DNA of 64,000 nt from Accumulibacter sp003538495. Lineage in GTDB: Bacteria; Pseudomonadota; Gammaproteobacteria; Burkholderiales; Rhodocyclaceae. Shown here one piece after another: positions 1-8,121 of the stretch. Below the pieces are notes generated by a model. It was not told where the DNA came from. It was given only the letters and a program-made list of their open reading frames with translations, and did not search any database. Position 1 is the first letter of the stretch; each line of letters opens with the position of its first letter. Location of the stretch: assembly GCF_029255145.1 (NCBI RefSeq), contig NZ_JAPUVQ010000117.1, positions 1 to 64,000 of the forward strand. Reading direction: 5' to 3'. Made by a program: the position numbers and the translations under genes.

Positions 1-61
1 CCTCGTCCAGATTAAACCAAACCGGTCATCCCCCAGAAAATTCACGCAAAAGCCACATTTA

Positions 62-1207
62 TCACATGCTTACAAGAACGGGGTATGACTTTGTTCTGAT
101 ACGTTGAGAGCATTGGATATATACCCTGCGCCGGCTTCCCTCGGCAACAATGCCCAGCAAACGCGTCCCAATTCTTCCCGCCTTGCCTTCGTCGCGAATG
201 TAGTCAGCAGTGATTGGCGACCCCGACACAATGCAGAAAAAACTCGCCCCCCTTGCGCCTGCCTTCGTCCCATTTTCGGCCGTCTTGGGTGGTTTGCCTT
301 CGCGCATTTCAAGTCTGTATGTGCCCCCTTCGATGATCGGATGGACATATGCTTCCTTGCCAACCTTGTTGGAAACAATGAAATTCGAGACTAAGGGAAC
401 ATGAACGTGCGAATACGCAGGATTTGGGCTCTTGACTGTTCTCGCCCACAACCACGCGATGACTGGAGCTTTCCCTCCCCCATGCTTCGCAGGCAAATCC
501 ACTTCTGGATATAAGTGACCAATGCGCTTGATCGCTTCTTCGACGAGCCAATTTGCATAGCGTCGAATGTCTTCTGCTAAGCCTTGATTTCCGACATCGG
601 TAGTCGTGCGGCCCATGCTCGCTCCTTTGGCGACTGGGCCGACTGGCGGTTTGCCTGAAAACTTAGGAGGAATCTCTAGCATAGCCTTGTTGATTAATAC
701 CGCCACCGGATTCAAGTCTGACGCGTAAGTTTCCAATCCCAGCCGCTGAGCTTCCAACGGCAATGCACCTCCACCAGAAAACGGATCATGAAAGGCCGGC
801 AGTTTTTCTGGGTTGAATAGTTCAGCAGATTGCGGGTGACTTCGGTTCAATTCGCAGGTCTCTCGCCAACTTTTCCAAATTTCTTCCCGCGCTTCCGTAA
901 GCAAAGCCTGGTTGTTGGTGTTTTCCCATTTCACCAATTGGCGAATTAGCTTGAAAAGACGCTCACGCTCCACTTCAGCCTTTTCCTTGTTAATGCCGCG
1001 ACCAATACTGCGCTCATATCCTGGATCGTTTACCATTTGGGCAAACAAGATGGCTCTGGCAGCGGCAAGCGGGCGACGAGCCCACCAAAGGTGGATGCCG
1101 CGTGGATGTGCGCCGATGCCTGGCATTTTTTCGTAAGCGCACGCTACATTGATGTCATCCAGCGGCAGCGCGACTTCGATGAGTTTCCTGGGAGTCTTGA
1201 AGAGCAT
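62..1207 (-). CDS. DUF1156 DNA methylase, C-terminally truncated
   Basis: The N-terminus matches the DUF1156 class of large adenine-specific DNA methylases: a conserved opening around HLWWARRPLAAARA (about residues 40-55), then a SAM-binding motif I, DPFSGGG, and a motif II stretch ending in NPVAVLINKAM. Family members usually exceed 800 residues and carry the catalytic NPPY-type motif further on. Here the protein has about 381 residues and stops soon after the conserved IVAEG segment, with an unrelated tail. All three minus frames stop before the window edge, so this is a truncation or frameshift and not an edge effect. ATG at 1207 is chosen; a TTG lies 12 bases upstream. It is the last visible gene of the helicase operon and follows the ParA stop closely. 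It is probably inactive as a methylase by itself. Confidence 0.7.
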   Translation of the reverse strand: MLFKTPRKLIEVALPLDDINVACAYEKMPGIGAHPRGIHLWWARRPLAAARAILFAQMVNDPGYERSIGRGINKEKAEVERERLFKLIRQLVKWENTNNQALLTEAREEIWKSWRETCELNRSHPQSAELFNPEKLPAFHDPFSGGGALPLEAQRLGLETYASDLNPVAVLINKAMLEIPPKFSGKPPVGPVAKGASMGRTTTDVGNQGLAEDIRRYANWLVEEAIKRIGHLYPEVDLPAKHGGGKAPVIAWLWARTVKSPNPAYSHVHVPLVSNFIVSNKVGKEAYVHPIIEGGTYRLEMREGKPPKTAENGTKAGARGASFFCIVSGSPITADYIRDEGKAGRIGTRLLGIVAEGSRRRVYIQCSQRIRTKSYPVLVSM

Positions 1208-1219
1208 GAGTTTTTTCAA

Positions 1220-2215
1220 TCAGTTGAACGCCAAGCCGGCATTGGCGGCAATTCTTGTCGCCAGTTTTCCGAAGTCTCGGTAGCAACTTCTTACGGCCTC
1301 GATGTGCGCGCCGATCGCACCATCGGCCGATTTCAGGAAGAAAATCGGTTTCCTGGCTTCCATTGCCATCGGCATCAAGCTTCGGTAGTGCTTCAGCAAG
1401 GAAAGGCAATACGGATCACTGCCGACGGTCGTGTTGGACTGGCCATTTTCATTGAGCACAACTTCTCGATAGACGTTGGGGATACGATCCATCCAGCGCT
1501 TGTATGCCTTGACTGGACGACTATCGAGGATGCCATGCTGCATTACGATATAACCCATCGGTTGCATCATGCCCTTTGGCATGGGCAAGTCGGGAGGCGC
1601 CTTTTTCAGAAGGTCCGTCCAGACCGTCCGCCAATCGGACAGAGTAGGCCCCAGGTTCTTCAAGCCTTGCAAAGAAAACAAGTCCGGCGCGAGGGGCAAA
1701 CAGACCTGGTCTGATGCGATGAGTGCCGAGCGATTTATCGCACCCAGGTTCGGGCCGACATCAATCAGCACCAGGTCGGCGCCCCCTTCGGTTCCCCACT
1801 CGGCTCCCCGTTGAATCAGCCGATGGAAGGCGGTCATCGTACGGAACGCAGATTCGTCGCTTAGTTGGCAGCGCGGCCAGGCATCCGACAGCTTGTCTTC
1901 AAACCGCGACAGCCCCAGGTCACCCGGAACCAGACCAAGGTGCTCAGTGATCCTTTCGACATGCGGCTGGGCTATGTCACCGGTCCCACGCAGGATAGGA
2001 CGAATGCTGCCAAGGACTGTGTCTGGATGTTCGCCGTCCGACCACAGGGTCTCCAGCCGGTCCTCTTCGAGAAACATGGCAGTCAGGTTTGCCTGTGGAT
2101 CGAGATCAACTGCCAGCACCTTGATCCCATGGTCAGAGAACATCCACGCCAGGTGATAGACCAGAGATGTCTTGCCGACGCCGCCCTTGTTGTTGAAGAA
2201 GGCAATGGATTTCAT
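1220..2215 (-). CDS. ParA/MinD-like AAA ATPase
   Basis: A 331-residue cytosolic protein that begins directly with a deviant Walker A motif, FFNNKGGVGKTS (residues 6-17), followed by AVDLDPQANLT, the ParA/Soj signature for the switch region, and a LVLIDVGPNLGAI Walker B-like segment. It has no N-terminal helix-turn-helix, unlike plasmid P1-type ParA, and no ParB gene is nearby. Its start overlaps the stop of the upstream AlbA_2 gene by four bases, so it is translated as part of the helicase operon. ParA-like ATPases of this kind occur in defence-type operons, where their role is not well defined. Chromosome or plasmid partitioning is less likely in this context. Confidence 0.85.
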   Translation of the reverse strand: MKSIAFFNNKGGVGKTSLVYHLAWMFSDHGIKVLAVDLDPQANLTAMFLEEDRLETLWSDGEHPDTVLGSIRPILRGTGDIAQPHVERITEHLGLVPGDLGLSRFEDKLSDAWPRCQLSDESAFRTMTAFHRLIQRGAEWGTEGGADLVLIDVGPNLGAINRSALIASDQVCLPLAPDLFSLQGLKNLGPTLSDWRTVWTDLLKKAPPDLPMPKGMMQPMGYIVMQHGILDSRPVKAYKRWMDRIPNVYREVVLNENGQSNTTVGSDPYCLSLLKHYRSLMPMAMEARKPIFFLKSADGAIGAHIEAVRSCYRDFGKLATRIAANAGLAFN

Positions 2216-3396
2216 CCTGCCCTCCGATAAACCTTGACCAATACGCTATGCTGATCGAACTCGAATTCAGCAGGCGGGTTACCGTTTTGTGCAAGGAGCG
2301 ACTGCGCTCGTTGAACACCATAGCCAAAGCGATTCACAAACCCAAGTGATTTCATCGCCTCAGCAATCACCGGGTTCCGATAGCTATTGCGCGAAGGGAA
2401 GTTTTCGGGCGTCGCTTCACCAAACAGACCCCCCGGGCTTTGAATCTCGATATGGTTGCTGAATGCATAAAAGCGAATCGGCGAATTGCTGTCGTAATTG
2501 CGATGCATGACCGCATTCATCAACAATTCGCGTACCGCCCACTCCGGATAATCGGGCAGCAACTTCTCTTCCAGCGTGCTGGTCTGTCGCATGGTGGTCT
2601 GGATCAACAGTCGCAGCCGCCCTTCCATCTCCCGCAATACGCTGGTCAGGTCGCCAGAAATTTCTGCCTGATCGAACGGAACATCAGTCAGGTCTTCGCC
2701 GGGCAAGCGCAGAAACTGAACATAAGCTCCCGGCAGAAAGAAGCGCGGGTTCTTTCCAAACAACAAGATTCCTGCATGCGTCAGGCAGGCACGCTGGGGA
2801 TCATATAACCTTAGCGAGGCCAGTTGAAGTTCGATAGACCGCTGGTTGGCGGCGATGGTCTCTGGATCAATGGCTTCCCGGCGATACGCATCAAACTGGC
2901 CAAGTGCCAATTCGTCCATGAAGGCCTCGGCGCAGGGACGCGCATCAAAGGAACGCGCAAGAGCAACTCGTCTTTCAGATAGAACACGCTCTTCCTGTTC
3001 GTTAGCAATTGCTTTGCGCGGACCCACTCTAATATAGACACGGCCTTTATATCTTACGGGCGGCAGATCAGATGGAAAAACCTCTACAACGGCCACCTCT
3101 CCACCATTGAGGCAGTACTTGGCAACATTTATCGCTGGCTGCGGAAGCACATTTCCATCAGACCGAATACCTCCAAGATTCTTCAAGAGTTGATCCGTGA
3201 CTTCAAGCCCCGACAAATGCCCATTGTCCTTTACGCCGATCAGCAGATAACCGGGGTGACAGTGATTTGGAAAGTCATTTGCAAACGCGCAGATTGCCTG
3301 GCCGAACTTGTCTGTATTCGATATGGATTCCGTTCGCTCGATGTAATCGGCTTCCAGATCAGAAACCACTTCCAATAAACGCTCTTCAGTCAGCAT
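2212..3396 (-). CDS. AlbA_2 (Schlafen-type) domain ATP-binding protein
   Basis: A 394-residue protein. Residues about 10-130 match the AlbA_2/Schlafen fold (opening with E/S/N-rich helices, then an FANDFPNHCHPGYLLIGV-like segment). Residues about 280-380 match the HATPase_c_4 GHKL domain, with ELLMNAVMHRNY (N-box-like) and IEIQSPGGLFG (G1-box-like). Such proteins are often labelled transcriptional regulators or ATP-dependent helicase-like proteins; several are linked to nucleic-acid binding or RNA cleavage in defence islands. The 5' end overlaps the helicase stop by seven bases and its 3' end overlaps parA by four, indicating translational coupling. Biochemical function is inferred only at domain level. 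Confidence 0.8.
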   Translation of the reverse strand: MLTEERLLEVVSDLEADYIERTESISNTDKFGQAICAFANDFPNHCHPGYLLIGVKDNGHLSGLEVTDQLLKNLGGIRSDGNVLPQPAINVAKYCLNGGEVAVVEVFPSDLPPVRYKGRVYIRVGPRKAIANEQEERVLSERRVALARSFDARPCAEAFMDELALGQFDAYRREAIDPETIAANQRSIELQLASLRLYDPQRACLTHAGILLFGKNPRFFLPGAYVQFLRLPGEDLTDVPFDQAEISGDLTSVLREMEGRLRLLIQTTMRQTSTLEEKLLPDYPEWAVRELLMNAVMHRNYDSNSPIRFYAFSNHIEIQSPGGLFGEATPENFPSRNSYRNPVIAEAMKSLGFVNRFGYGVQRAQSLLAQNGNPPAEFEFDQHSVLVKVYRRAG

Positions 3397-6300
3397 GGCT
3401 GCTCCGATCTTTTCAGTAATTCAATCAGACTTGCGTTGATACTCGCAACAGCCCAATCCGGTTCCTGAGTGAAAAGATTGCGCACATAGAACGGCCCCTC
3501 ATGCTGATCGCCTTCGACCAGCACGATGGCCAGAATGAACTTGTCGGCCTGGTTCAGCCCGTAGAGAATTTCATTGCGGGTGATGGTGACCGTCGATTGC
3601 CCTTTGGCGCGGCCCTTGACCTCGATATGCCGCACGGGCGACAGCCGGCCATCCGTTGCCGGCGGAACAGAGGTGATGTCCCAGCCGCACTTTTCGGCGG
3701 AAACGTCGAAGGTCGCATTGCCCAGTCGATGCTCGGCAACCGTCACGGCTTCCATGGCGATACGTTCGACTCTGGCGCGCGCATCGGCATCGGCAGTCCA
3801 TGTCTCGCCCTCCTGCTCGCCCTTGCGCTGTGCCAACAGGCCGGCAGGAATGACCAGCGCGCCACCCAGCACCACGGGTGTGGCGGAAACGACTTGCCGC
3901 ATGGCGCGTAGTTCCTTGCTGCGGGATTCCAGGCGCGCTGTCAGGTCATCGATCATGCGGCGAACATTTTCCAGCGTCAGGCGCACGCTCTTGCCGGCTG
4001 CGATGTCTGCCTTCAGTTTCTCGTGGCGGTCGGACCAGTAATTGATTTCCTTGATCAGCCGCTCGTGGATCGCGTTGAGGTTCCTGTCGATCTGTCGCTC
4101 GCGTCGCCCTTTCACTTCCTCGAAGTGTTCGGGAACGAGATACGCTGAAGCGTGGGTCAGTGCAACCGCTTCCAGATCGCGAGTGATCCACGCGTCCGAC
4201 AATACGTCTTCGATCAGCTTTTGGTCAGCCGTGTCGATTGCCTGCAGGTCAAGGTGCGGTGCCCAACCGGCGTTGGTGGTGTGGCCGTTACGGTCGATGT
4301 CGACGAACTGCAAGCGTCGGGAGATGACACGCCCAGCTTCGCCGGATTCCTTCAGCGAATGGTCGATCATGAACAGCAGTCGGGGAATCAGGCCGCTGTC
4401 GTTGGGATCGACCAGCACCGCCCCCTGTTTGAGTTTGTTGTGGTGCTGCTCCAGCATCAGATCGACTATGGCGTGCATCAGCGGATGGGCGGGATGGATC
4501 AGGCTCGCCATCGCCGCCCCCACACGGTCGGTGAGGCGCACATACTGTTTCTCGAAGCACACCCGTTCATACTTGCGCAGCACAGGGTCGGTATGGCGGG
4601 CATCGCGTCCGCTGATTTGGCGGTCGCGCTCGCGAATGATGCCCGGAACGAAGGTGATTTCATAGCGGCCGGACTCGCGGGCCTTCAACTCGCCGCCCAG
4701 GTGCTCGAATGCCTGCTTGAAGAAGGAGCGGATGAAGTAAGGCTGCAACTTGCGCGCCTCGGCCTTCTCCATTTCTTCCTTGACGGCGAATAGGCGACTT
4801 TCGTCCATGACCTCTTCGGCCAGCGCATTGCGGCTGAGAATGTCTTTGATGTGGTCGTTGGCGAGCGCACCTTCGATCCTGGTCATCAGCTTGGCGCGCA
4901 CCACGGGATCATCGCCGTAGCGGATGGCTTCGATCAGCAGGTCGCGCAGACTCTTTTCCTCGAAAACCTCGCCCAGGATGTCGAAGACTCGGCCACCCAG
5001 CGCCAGGCGTTCGACTTCGATCTTCTCCAGGAGACGCTGGAAGACATCGCCCTCGCGGGTTTCAGCAGCGACCATGTTCCACAGATGGCAGACCTCGGTC
5101 TGGCCAATGCGGTGAATGCGCCCGAACCGCTGTTCGAGGCGATTGGGATTCCACGGCAGATCGTAATTGACCATCAGGTTGGCAGATTGCAGATTGACGC
5201 CTTCGCCGGCAGCATCTGTGGCCAGCAGGATGCGGATATCTGGGTCGTTGCGGAACAGTTCCTGCACCTTGCGACGGTCTTCCCGCATCACTCCACCGTG
5301 GATGATCACCACGGGCGAATTTTCCAACCGTGCATTGCCCAACAAGCCGCGAATCTTGGTGGCCAGATAATTGAGTGTGTCGCGGTGCTCGGTAAACAGA
5401 ATCAGTTTGCGTTGCCGGCCATCGGGACCGTGCATTTCTGGCGTGTTCTGCAATAGGCGGGAAAGCTCTTCCCATTTGCGGTCCTGGCCGGAATGCACCA
5501 GTTGCCGCGCCTTCTCTTCGAGGTGTTCGAGGGTAGAGATTTCCGCTTCTAGTTCCTGGATAGTCTGGGCGGCGGTGGCCTGATCGACGAGTTCCTCTTC
5601 GAGGTTCTCAGCCTCTTCGCCGGTGAGGTCGTCGAAATCGTTGATATCGTCTGGCACCGACACCGTTTCCGGCCAGTTGGCCTGTAGACGTTCGCCCCTC
5701 TGACGCAACCTTTCATCCTCGACCCGGCGTTTGAGCTTGTTGGCACGTCGTTTGAGAGACTGGTAGATCGCTTCCGGGCTGGACGCCAGTCGCCGTTGCA
5801 GTGAAGTCAGAGCGAAGCCCACCGTACCTTTACGCTTGCCGTCTTCGAGGGCATCGGCGCGGTTCATCTCCTCTATTACGTAGGTCGTGACCGCGTGATA
5901 GAGGGCGGCTTCGGCAGCGGACAGTTTGTAATTAGCGGTATAGGCGCGACGCTCCGGAAACAGGGGCGTGCCGTCGAATTTCAGGAGTTCTTCCTTGACC
6001 ATGCGCCGCATCATGTCGCTGATATCGACCTTGTGGACGCCATTGCGGAACTTGCCGTAGAAACGGTCGGAATCGAGCAGCGACATGAAAAGCTGGAAAT
6101 CGGCCTCCTTGCCGTTGTGAGGCGTCGCCGTCATCAGGAGGAAGTGGCGACAGACGCTGCCCAGCAGCTTGCCCAGCTTGAAGCGTTTGGTTTCCTTGAC
6201 TTCGTTGCCATACCAGCTCGCCGACAGCTTGTGAGCCTCATCGACGACGATCAGGTCCCAACGGGTGAAGCCGAGCTTTTCCTGCAGGTTGTCGTTACGC

Positions 6301-6929
6301 GCCAACTGGTCGAGGCGCGCGATCAGCAACTCGCGGTCGTCAAAGGGGTTGCCGCTGCGGGTCTGCTGTTGCAGGTCGCGCGAAAAGATGGCGAACGACA
6401 AGCCGAATTTCTCGAAGAGTTCATCCTGCCACTGTTCGACCAGGCTGCCGGGGCAGACGATCAACACGCGCTTGGCATCCGCACGCATCAGCAGTTCGCG
6501 GATGAACAGGCCGGCCATAATCGTCTTGCCCGCACCGGGATCGTCGGCCAGCACATAACGCAGCGGCTGGCGCGGCAGCATCGACTCATAGACAGCGGTG
6601 ATCTGGTGCGGCAATGGCTCGACGTTGGACGTATGCACTGCCATCATCGGATCGAAGAGATGCGCCAGGTTGATCCGCCAGGCTTCCGCCGCCAGCTTGA
6701 AGTCGGCGCCGGGCGCATCGAAGGACCACGGGCGACCGACTTCGGCCAAAGAGAGCTTGGCCTCTTCGGTGCGAAACAGCACGCACTCACCGAGGCGACC
6801 GTCATTGGTCTTGTAGACGATAGACAGCGCGTTGTCGCCGATCAGGTCAGTACTGAAAATACGCACCACCTGACCGGGCTCGATGCCGGCAATGAAGGCG
6901 TTCTTGGTGATCGCTTCGAGCTTCAGCAT
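3390..6929 (-). CDS. SNF2-family DEAD/DEAH helicase with DUF3883-like C-terminus
   Basis: A protein of about 1179 residues. Walker A is DDPGAGKT (about 129-136), the Walker B DEAH box lies near 230, motif III is LLMTATPHNGK, and the helicase C domain (about 520-610) holds ATDAAGEGVNLQ and RFGRIHRIGQ, the typical SNF2 motif VI. A long coiled-coil linker follows, and near the end HIEVKGRAKGQ is a DUF3883-like nuclease-fold segment. An ATG at 6929 is chosen because it begins the conserved MLKLEAIT sequence; an open frame extends to 7325 but that part is antisense to a cas-like remnant. It heads the four-gene operon. It resembles helicases of DISARM class 1-like and other modification-associated defence loci; drmA, drmB and drmC are not visible here. 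Confidence 0.85.
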   Translation of the reverse strand: MLKLEAITKNAFIAGIEPGQVVRIFSTDLIGDNALSIVYKTNDGRLGECVLFRTEEAKLSLAEVGRPWSFDAPGADFKLAAEAWRINLAHLFDPMMAVHTSNVEPLPHQITAVYESMLPRQPLRYVLADDPGAGKTIMAGLFIRELLMRADAKRVLIVCPGSLVEQWQDELFEKFGLSFAIFSRDLQQQTRSGNPFDDRELLIARLDQLARNDNLQEKLGFTRWDLIVVDEAHKLSASWYGNEVKETKRFKLGKLLGSVCRHFLLMTATPHNGKEADFQLFMSLLDSDRFYGKFRNGVHKVDISDMMRRMVKEELLKFDGTPLFPERRAYTANYKLSAAEAALYHAVTTYVIEEMNRADALEDGKRKGTVGFALTSLQRRLASSPEAIYQSLKRRANKLKRRVEDERLRQRGERLQANWPETVSVPDDINDFDDLTGEEAENLEEELVDQATAAQTIQELEAEISTLEHLEEKARQLVHSGQDRKWEELSRLLQNTPEMHGPDGRQRKLILFTEHRDTLNYLATKIRGLLGNARLENSPVVIIHGGVMREDRRKVQELFRNDPDIRILLATDAAGEGVNLQSANLMVNYDLPWNPNRLEQRFGRIHRIGQTEVCHLWNMVAAETREGDVFQRLLEKIEVERLALGGRVFDILGEVFEEKSLRDLLIEAIRYGDDPVVRAKLMTRIEGALANDHIKDILSRNALAEEVMDESRLFAVKEEMEKAEARKLQPYFIRSFFKQAFEHLGGELKARESGRYEITFVPGIIRERDRQISGRDARHTDPVLRKYERVCFEKQYVRLTDRVGAAMASLIHPAHPLMHAIVDLMLEQHHNKLKQGAVLVDPNDSGLIPRLLFMIDHSLKESGEAGRVISRRLQFVDIDRNGHTTNAGWAPHLDLQAIDTADQKLIEDVLSDAWITRDLEAVALTHASAYLVPEHFEEVKGRRERQIDRNLNAIHERLIKEINYWSDRHEKLKADIAAGKSVRLTLENVRRMIDDLTARLESRSKELRAMRQVVSATPVVLGGALVIPAGLLAQRKGEQEGETWTADADARARVERIAMEAVTVAEHRLGNATFDVSAEKCGWDITSVPPATDGRLSPVRHIEVKGRAKGQSTVTITRNEILYGLNQADKFILAIVLVEGDQHEGPFYVRNLFTQEPDWAVASINASLIELLKRSEQPC

Positions 6930-7079
6930 CGGCTTCGTTTCTGTTTCTTCTTGTCGGTATGTCGGGCAATTATCGCGCCGTAAGCCCGTTTCGCCTAGCA
7001 AATGGGAGCGGGAACCTGCTCGATTCGGGCAAAGACCGTGCCTACATTTTCCAGCTCGATCTGCGGATTCAGCGCGACA

Positions 7080-7307
7080 TGCAAGGCCGGGCGGGCGCGC
7101 TTCTACGCCGAGTGGGAGCCGATGGCGGCGCGGCTGCGCAAGCTGCTGGCCGAGAACGTGAGCGATGTCGCGGCCGCGATCGGCCAGGCCGGCGGCGTCG
7201 ACGCGCCGTGCAGCGAGCCGGCGGCTACGGACCCGGCCGCAGACGACGACGCGGCCGATGGCGGAAGTGCCGTGGCCGAGTCGGACGACGATGACTTCGG
7301 CGACTAG
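7080..7307 (+). pseudogene. 3' remnant of an unidentified cas-type gene
   Basis: An open frame on the plus strand encodes ARFYAEWEPMAARLRKLL and an acidic Asp/Ala-rich tail, stopping at 7307. Its end overlaps the cas2 start by 17 bases, as expected for the gene preceding cas2 (usually cas1). I cannot confirm Cas1 from motifs; no catalytic residues lie in this short C-terminal piece. Just upstream, a different frame reads AYIFQLDLRIQRDM, which would join on smoothly if one base were lost near 7085-7095, so a frameshift plus 5' truncation is likely. The truncation point coincides with the head of the helicase operon. Confidence 0.4.
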
Positions 7308-7596
7308 CGTGCCGGCCTTCGTCATCGGCTACGACATCAGCGACCCGCGCCGTCTGCAGCGGGTCCATCGGGAGATGTGCAGGCACGCCTCGCCTCTCGA
7401 ATACAGCATTTTCCTGCTGGTCGGCAGCGATGGCGCCAAGGATCGCTGCCTGGCCGAGATCGCCGCGCTGATCAAGGCGGCCGAGGACGATGTGCGTTGC
7501 TATACGCTGCCGGCGCGTGGCTTCCAGGGCCGCGTCGGGCGCGCCAGCCTGCCCGAGGGGATCGTGTGGACCGGATTGCCGGCGGCGATCTCGTGA
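7291..7596 (+). CDS. cas2: CRISPR-associated endoribonuclease Cas2
   Basis: A 101-residue protein with the Cas2 hallmark beta-strand and catalytic-type aspartate YDISDPRRLQRVHR (residues 14-27), then SPLEYSIFLLVGSD, and a C-terminal CYTLPARG strand. Length is typical for Cas2, which dimerises and bridges two Cas1 dimers in the spacer-acquisition complex. ATG at 7291 is chosen because it restores the N-terminal strand; the preceding frame overlaps it. No complete cas1, no array and no effector genes are visible in the window, so adaptation activity is unlikely unless these genes sit elsewhere. Confidence 0.85.
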   Translation: MTSATSVPAFVIGYDISDPRRLQRVHREMCRHASPLEYSIFLLVGSDGAKDRCLAEIAALIKAAEDDVRCYTLPARGFQGRVGRASLPEGIVWTGLPAAIS

Positions 7597-7763
7597 GCGG
7601 CGCATGGCTCGGGTTGCGGCAGCGGTCGGTCGACGGCCAGGGCTGGGGCGTGGATCGTGCGCCGGGCGTGTTCCTCCTGGCGGGCGCTTTGACGACACCG
7701 CCAGCTGGGCCTGGCGGGCGGGCGGCGACCTATCCGGAGCGTTCGCCACGCTGGACCAGGTAG
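7593..7763 (+). other. Possible small frame coupled to cas2 (degraded?)
   Basis: A GTG overlapping the cas2 stop codon (GTGA) opens a 56-codon frame starting VSGAWLGLRQRSV. Near 7690 another frame takes over with protein-like sequence (FDDTASWAWRAGGDL), suggesting one original gene broken by an indel. The second part lies antisense to the 3' end of csx16, so it could also be only a mirror of that coding sequence. No family is recognised. Confidence 0.2.
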
Positions 7764-8032
7764 GGCTCGAGCCGGGCGCCGAGTTGATCCAGTTGGTCGG
7801 CGCTGAGTTCGGCGCCGCGCAGCTCCGGCGTCAGGCGCAGCGCGAGGTGGTAGTAGCCGGCACCGCGGGCGCACACTTCGGCGGCGAGGTTGATCGGCAG
7901 GGTACCAATCACCGTGTCGCCGGCGGCCACCTGCTGCGGATCGAGGTGGCTGACCTGGCGATCGACCGCGATGCCCTGCCGCTCGGCCCAGGCGATGGCG
8001 CCGGGGTGACGGGAGACGAACCAGGTAGGCAT
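7730..8032 (-). CDS. csx16: CRISPR-associated protein Csx16
   Basis: A 100-residue protein opening MPTWFVSRHPGAIAWAERQG, the diagnostic start of the Csx16 (VVA1548) family, with a conserved VIGTLPINLAAEVC core and ELRGAELSADQL near the end. Csx16 accompanies type III CRISPR systems, and members of the Csx15/16/20 group have been connected with cyclic oligoadenylate turnover (ring nuclease activity). ATG at 8032 begins exactly at the family start; the longer open frame upstream belongs to no gene. It converges on cas2. With no Cas10, Csm or Cmr genes in view, it is either a relic or acts with a locus elsewhere. Confidence 0.85.
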   Translation of the reverse strand: MPTWFVSRHPGAIAWAERQGIAVDRQVSHLDPQQVAAGDTVIGTLPINLAAEVCARGAGYYHLALRLTPELRGAELSADQLDQLGARLEPYLVQRGERSG

Positions 8033-8121
8033 GCGGCGTTCCTTTCGACAATGGTGGCCGGCGGCACCCGGCGGCCGATGCTGACGCCCGTCGTCTGCGG
8101 GCACACGCCGCCGGGACGCGG

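Noticed and set aside
6930..7325. N-terminal extension of the helicase frame up to 7325
   Set aside because: The extension is Arg/Ala/Gly-rich, antisense to cas-like coding sequence, and the conserved family start MLKLEAIT lies at 6929.
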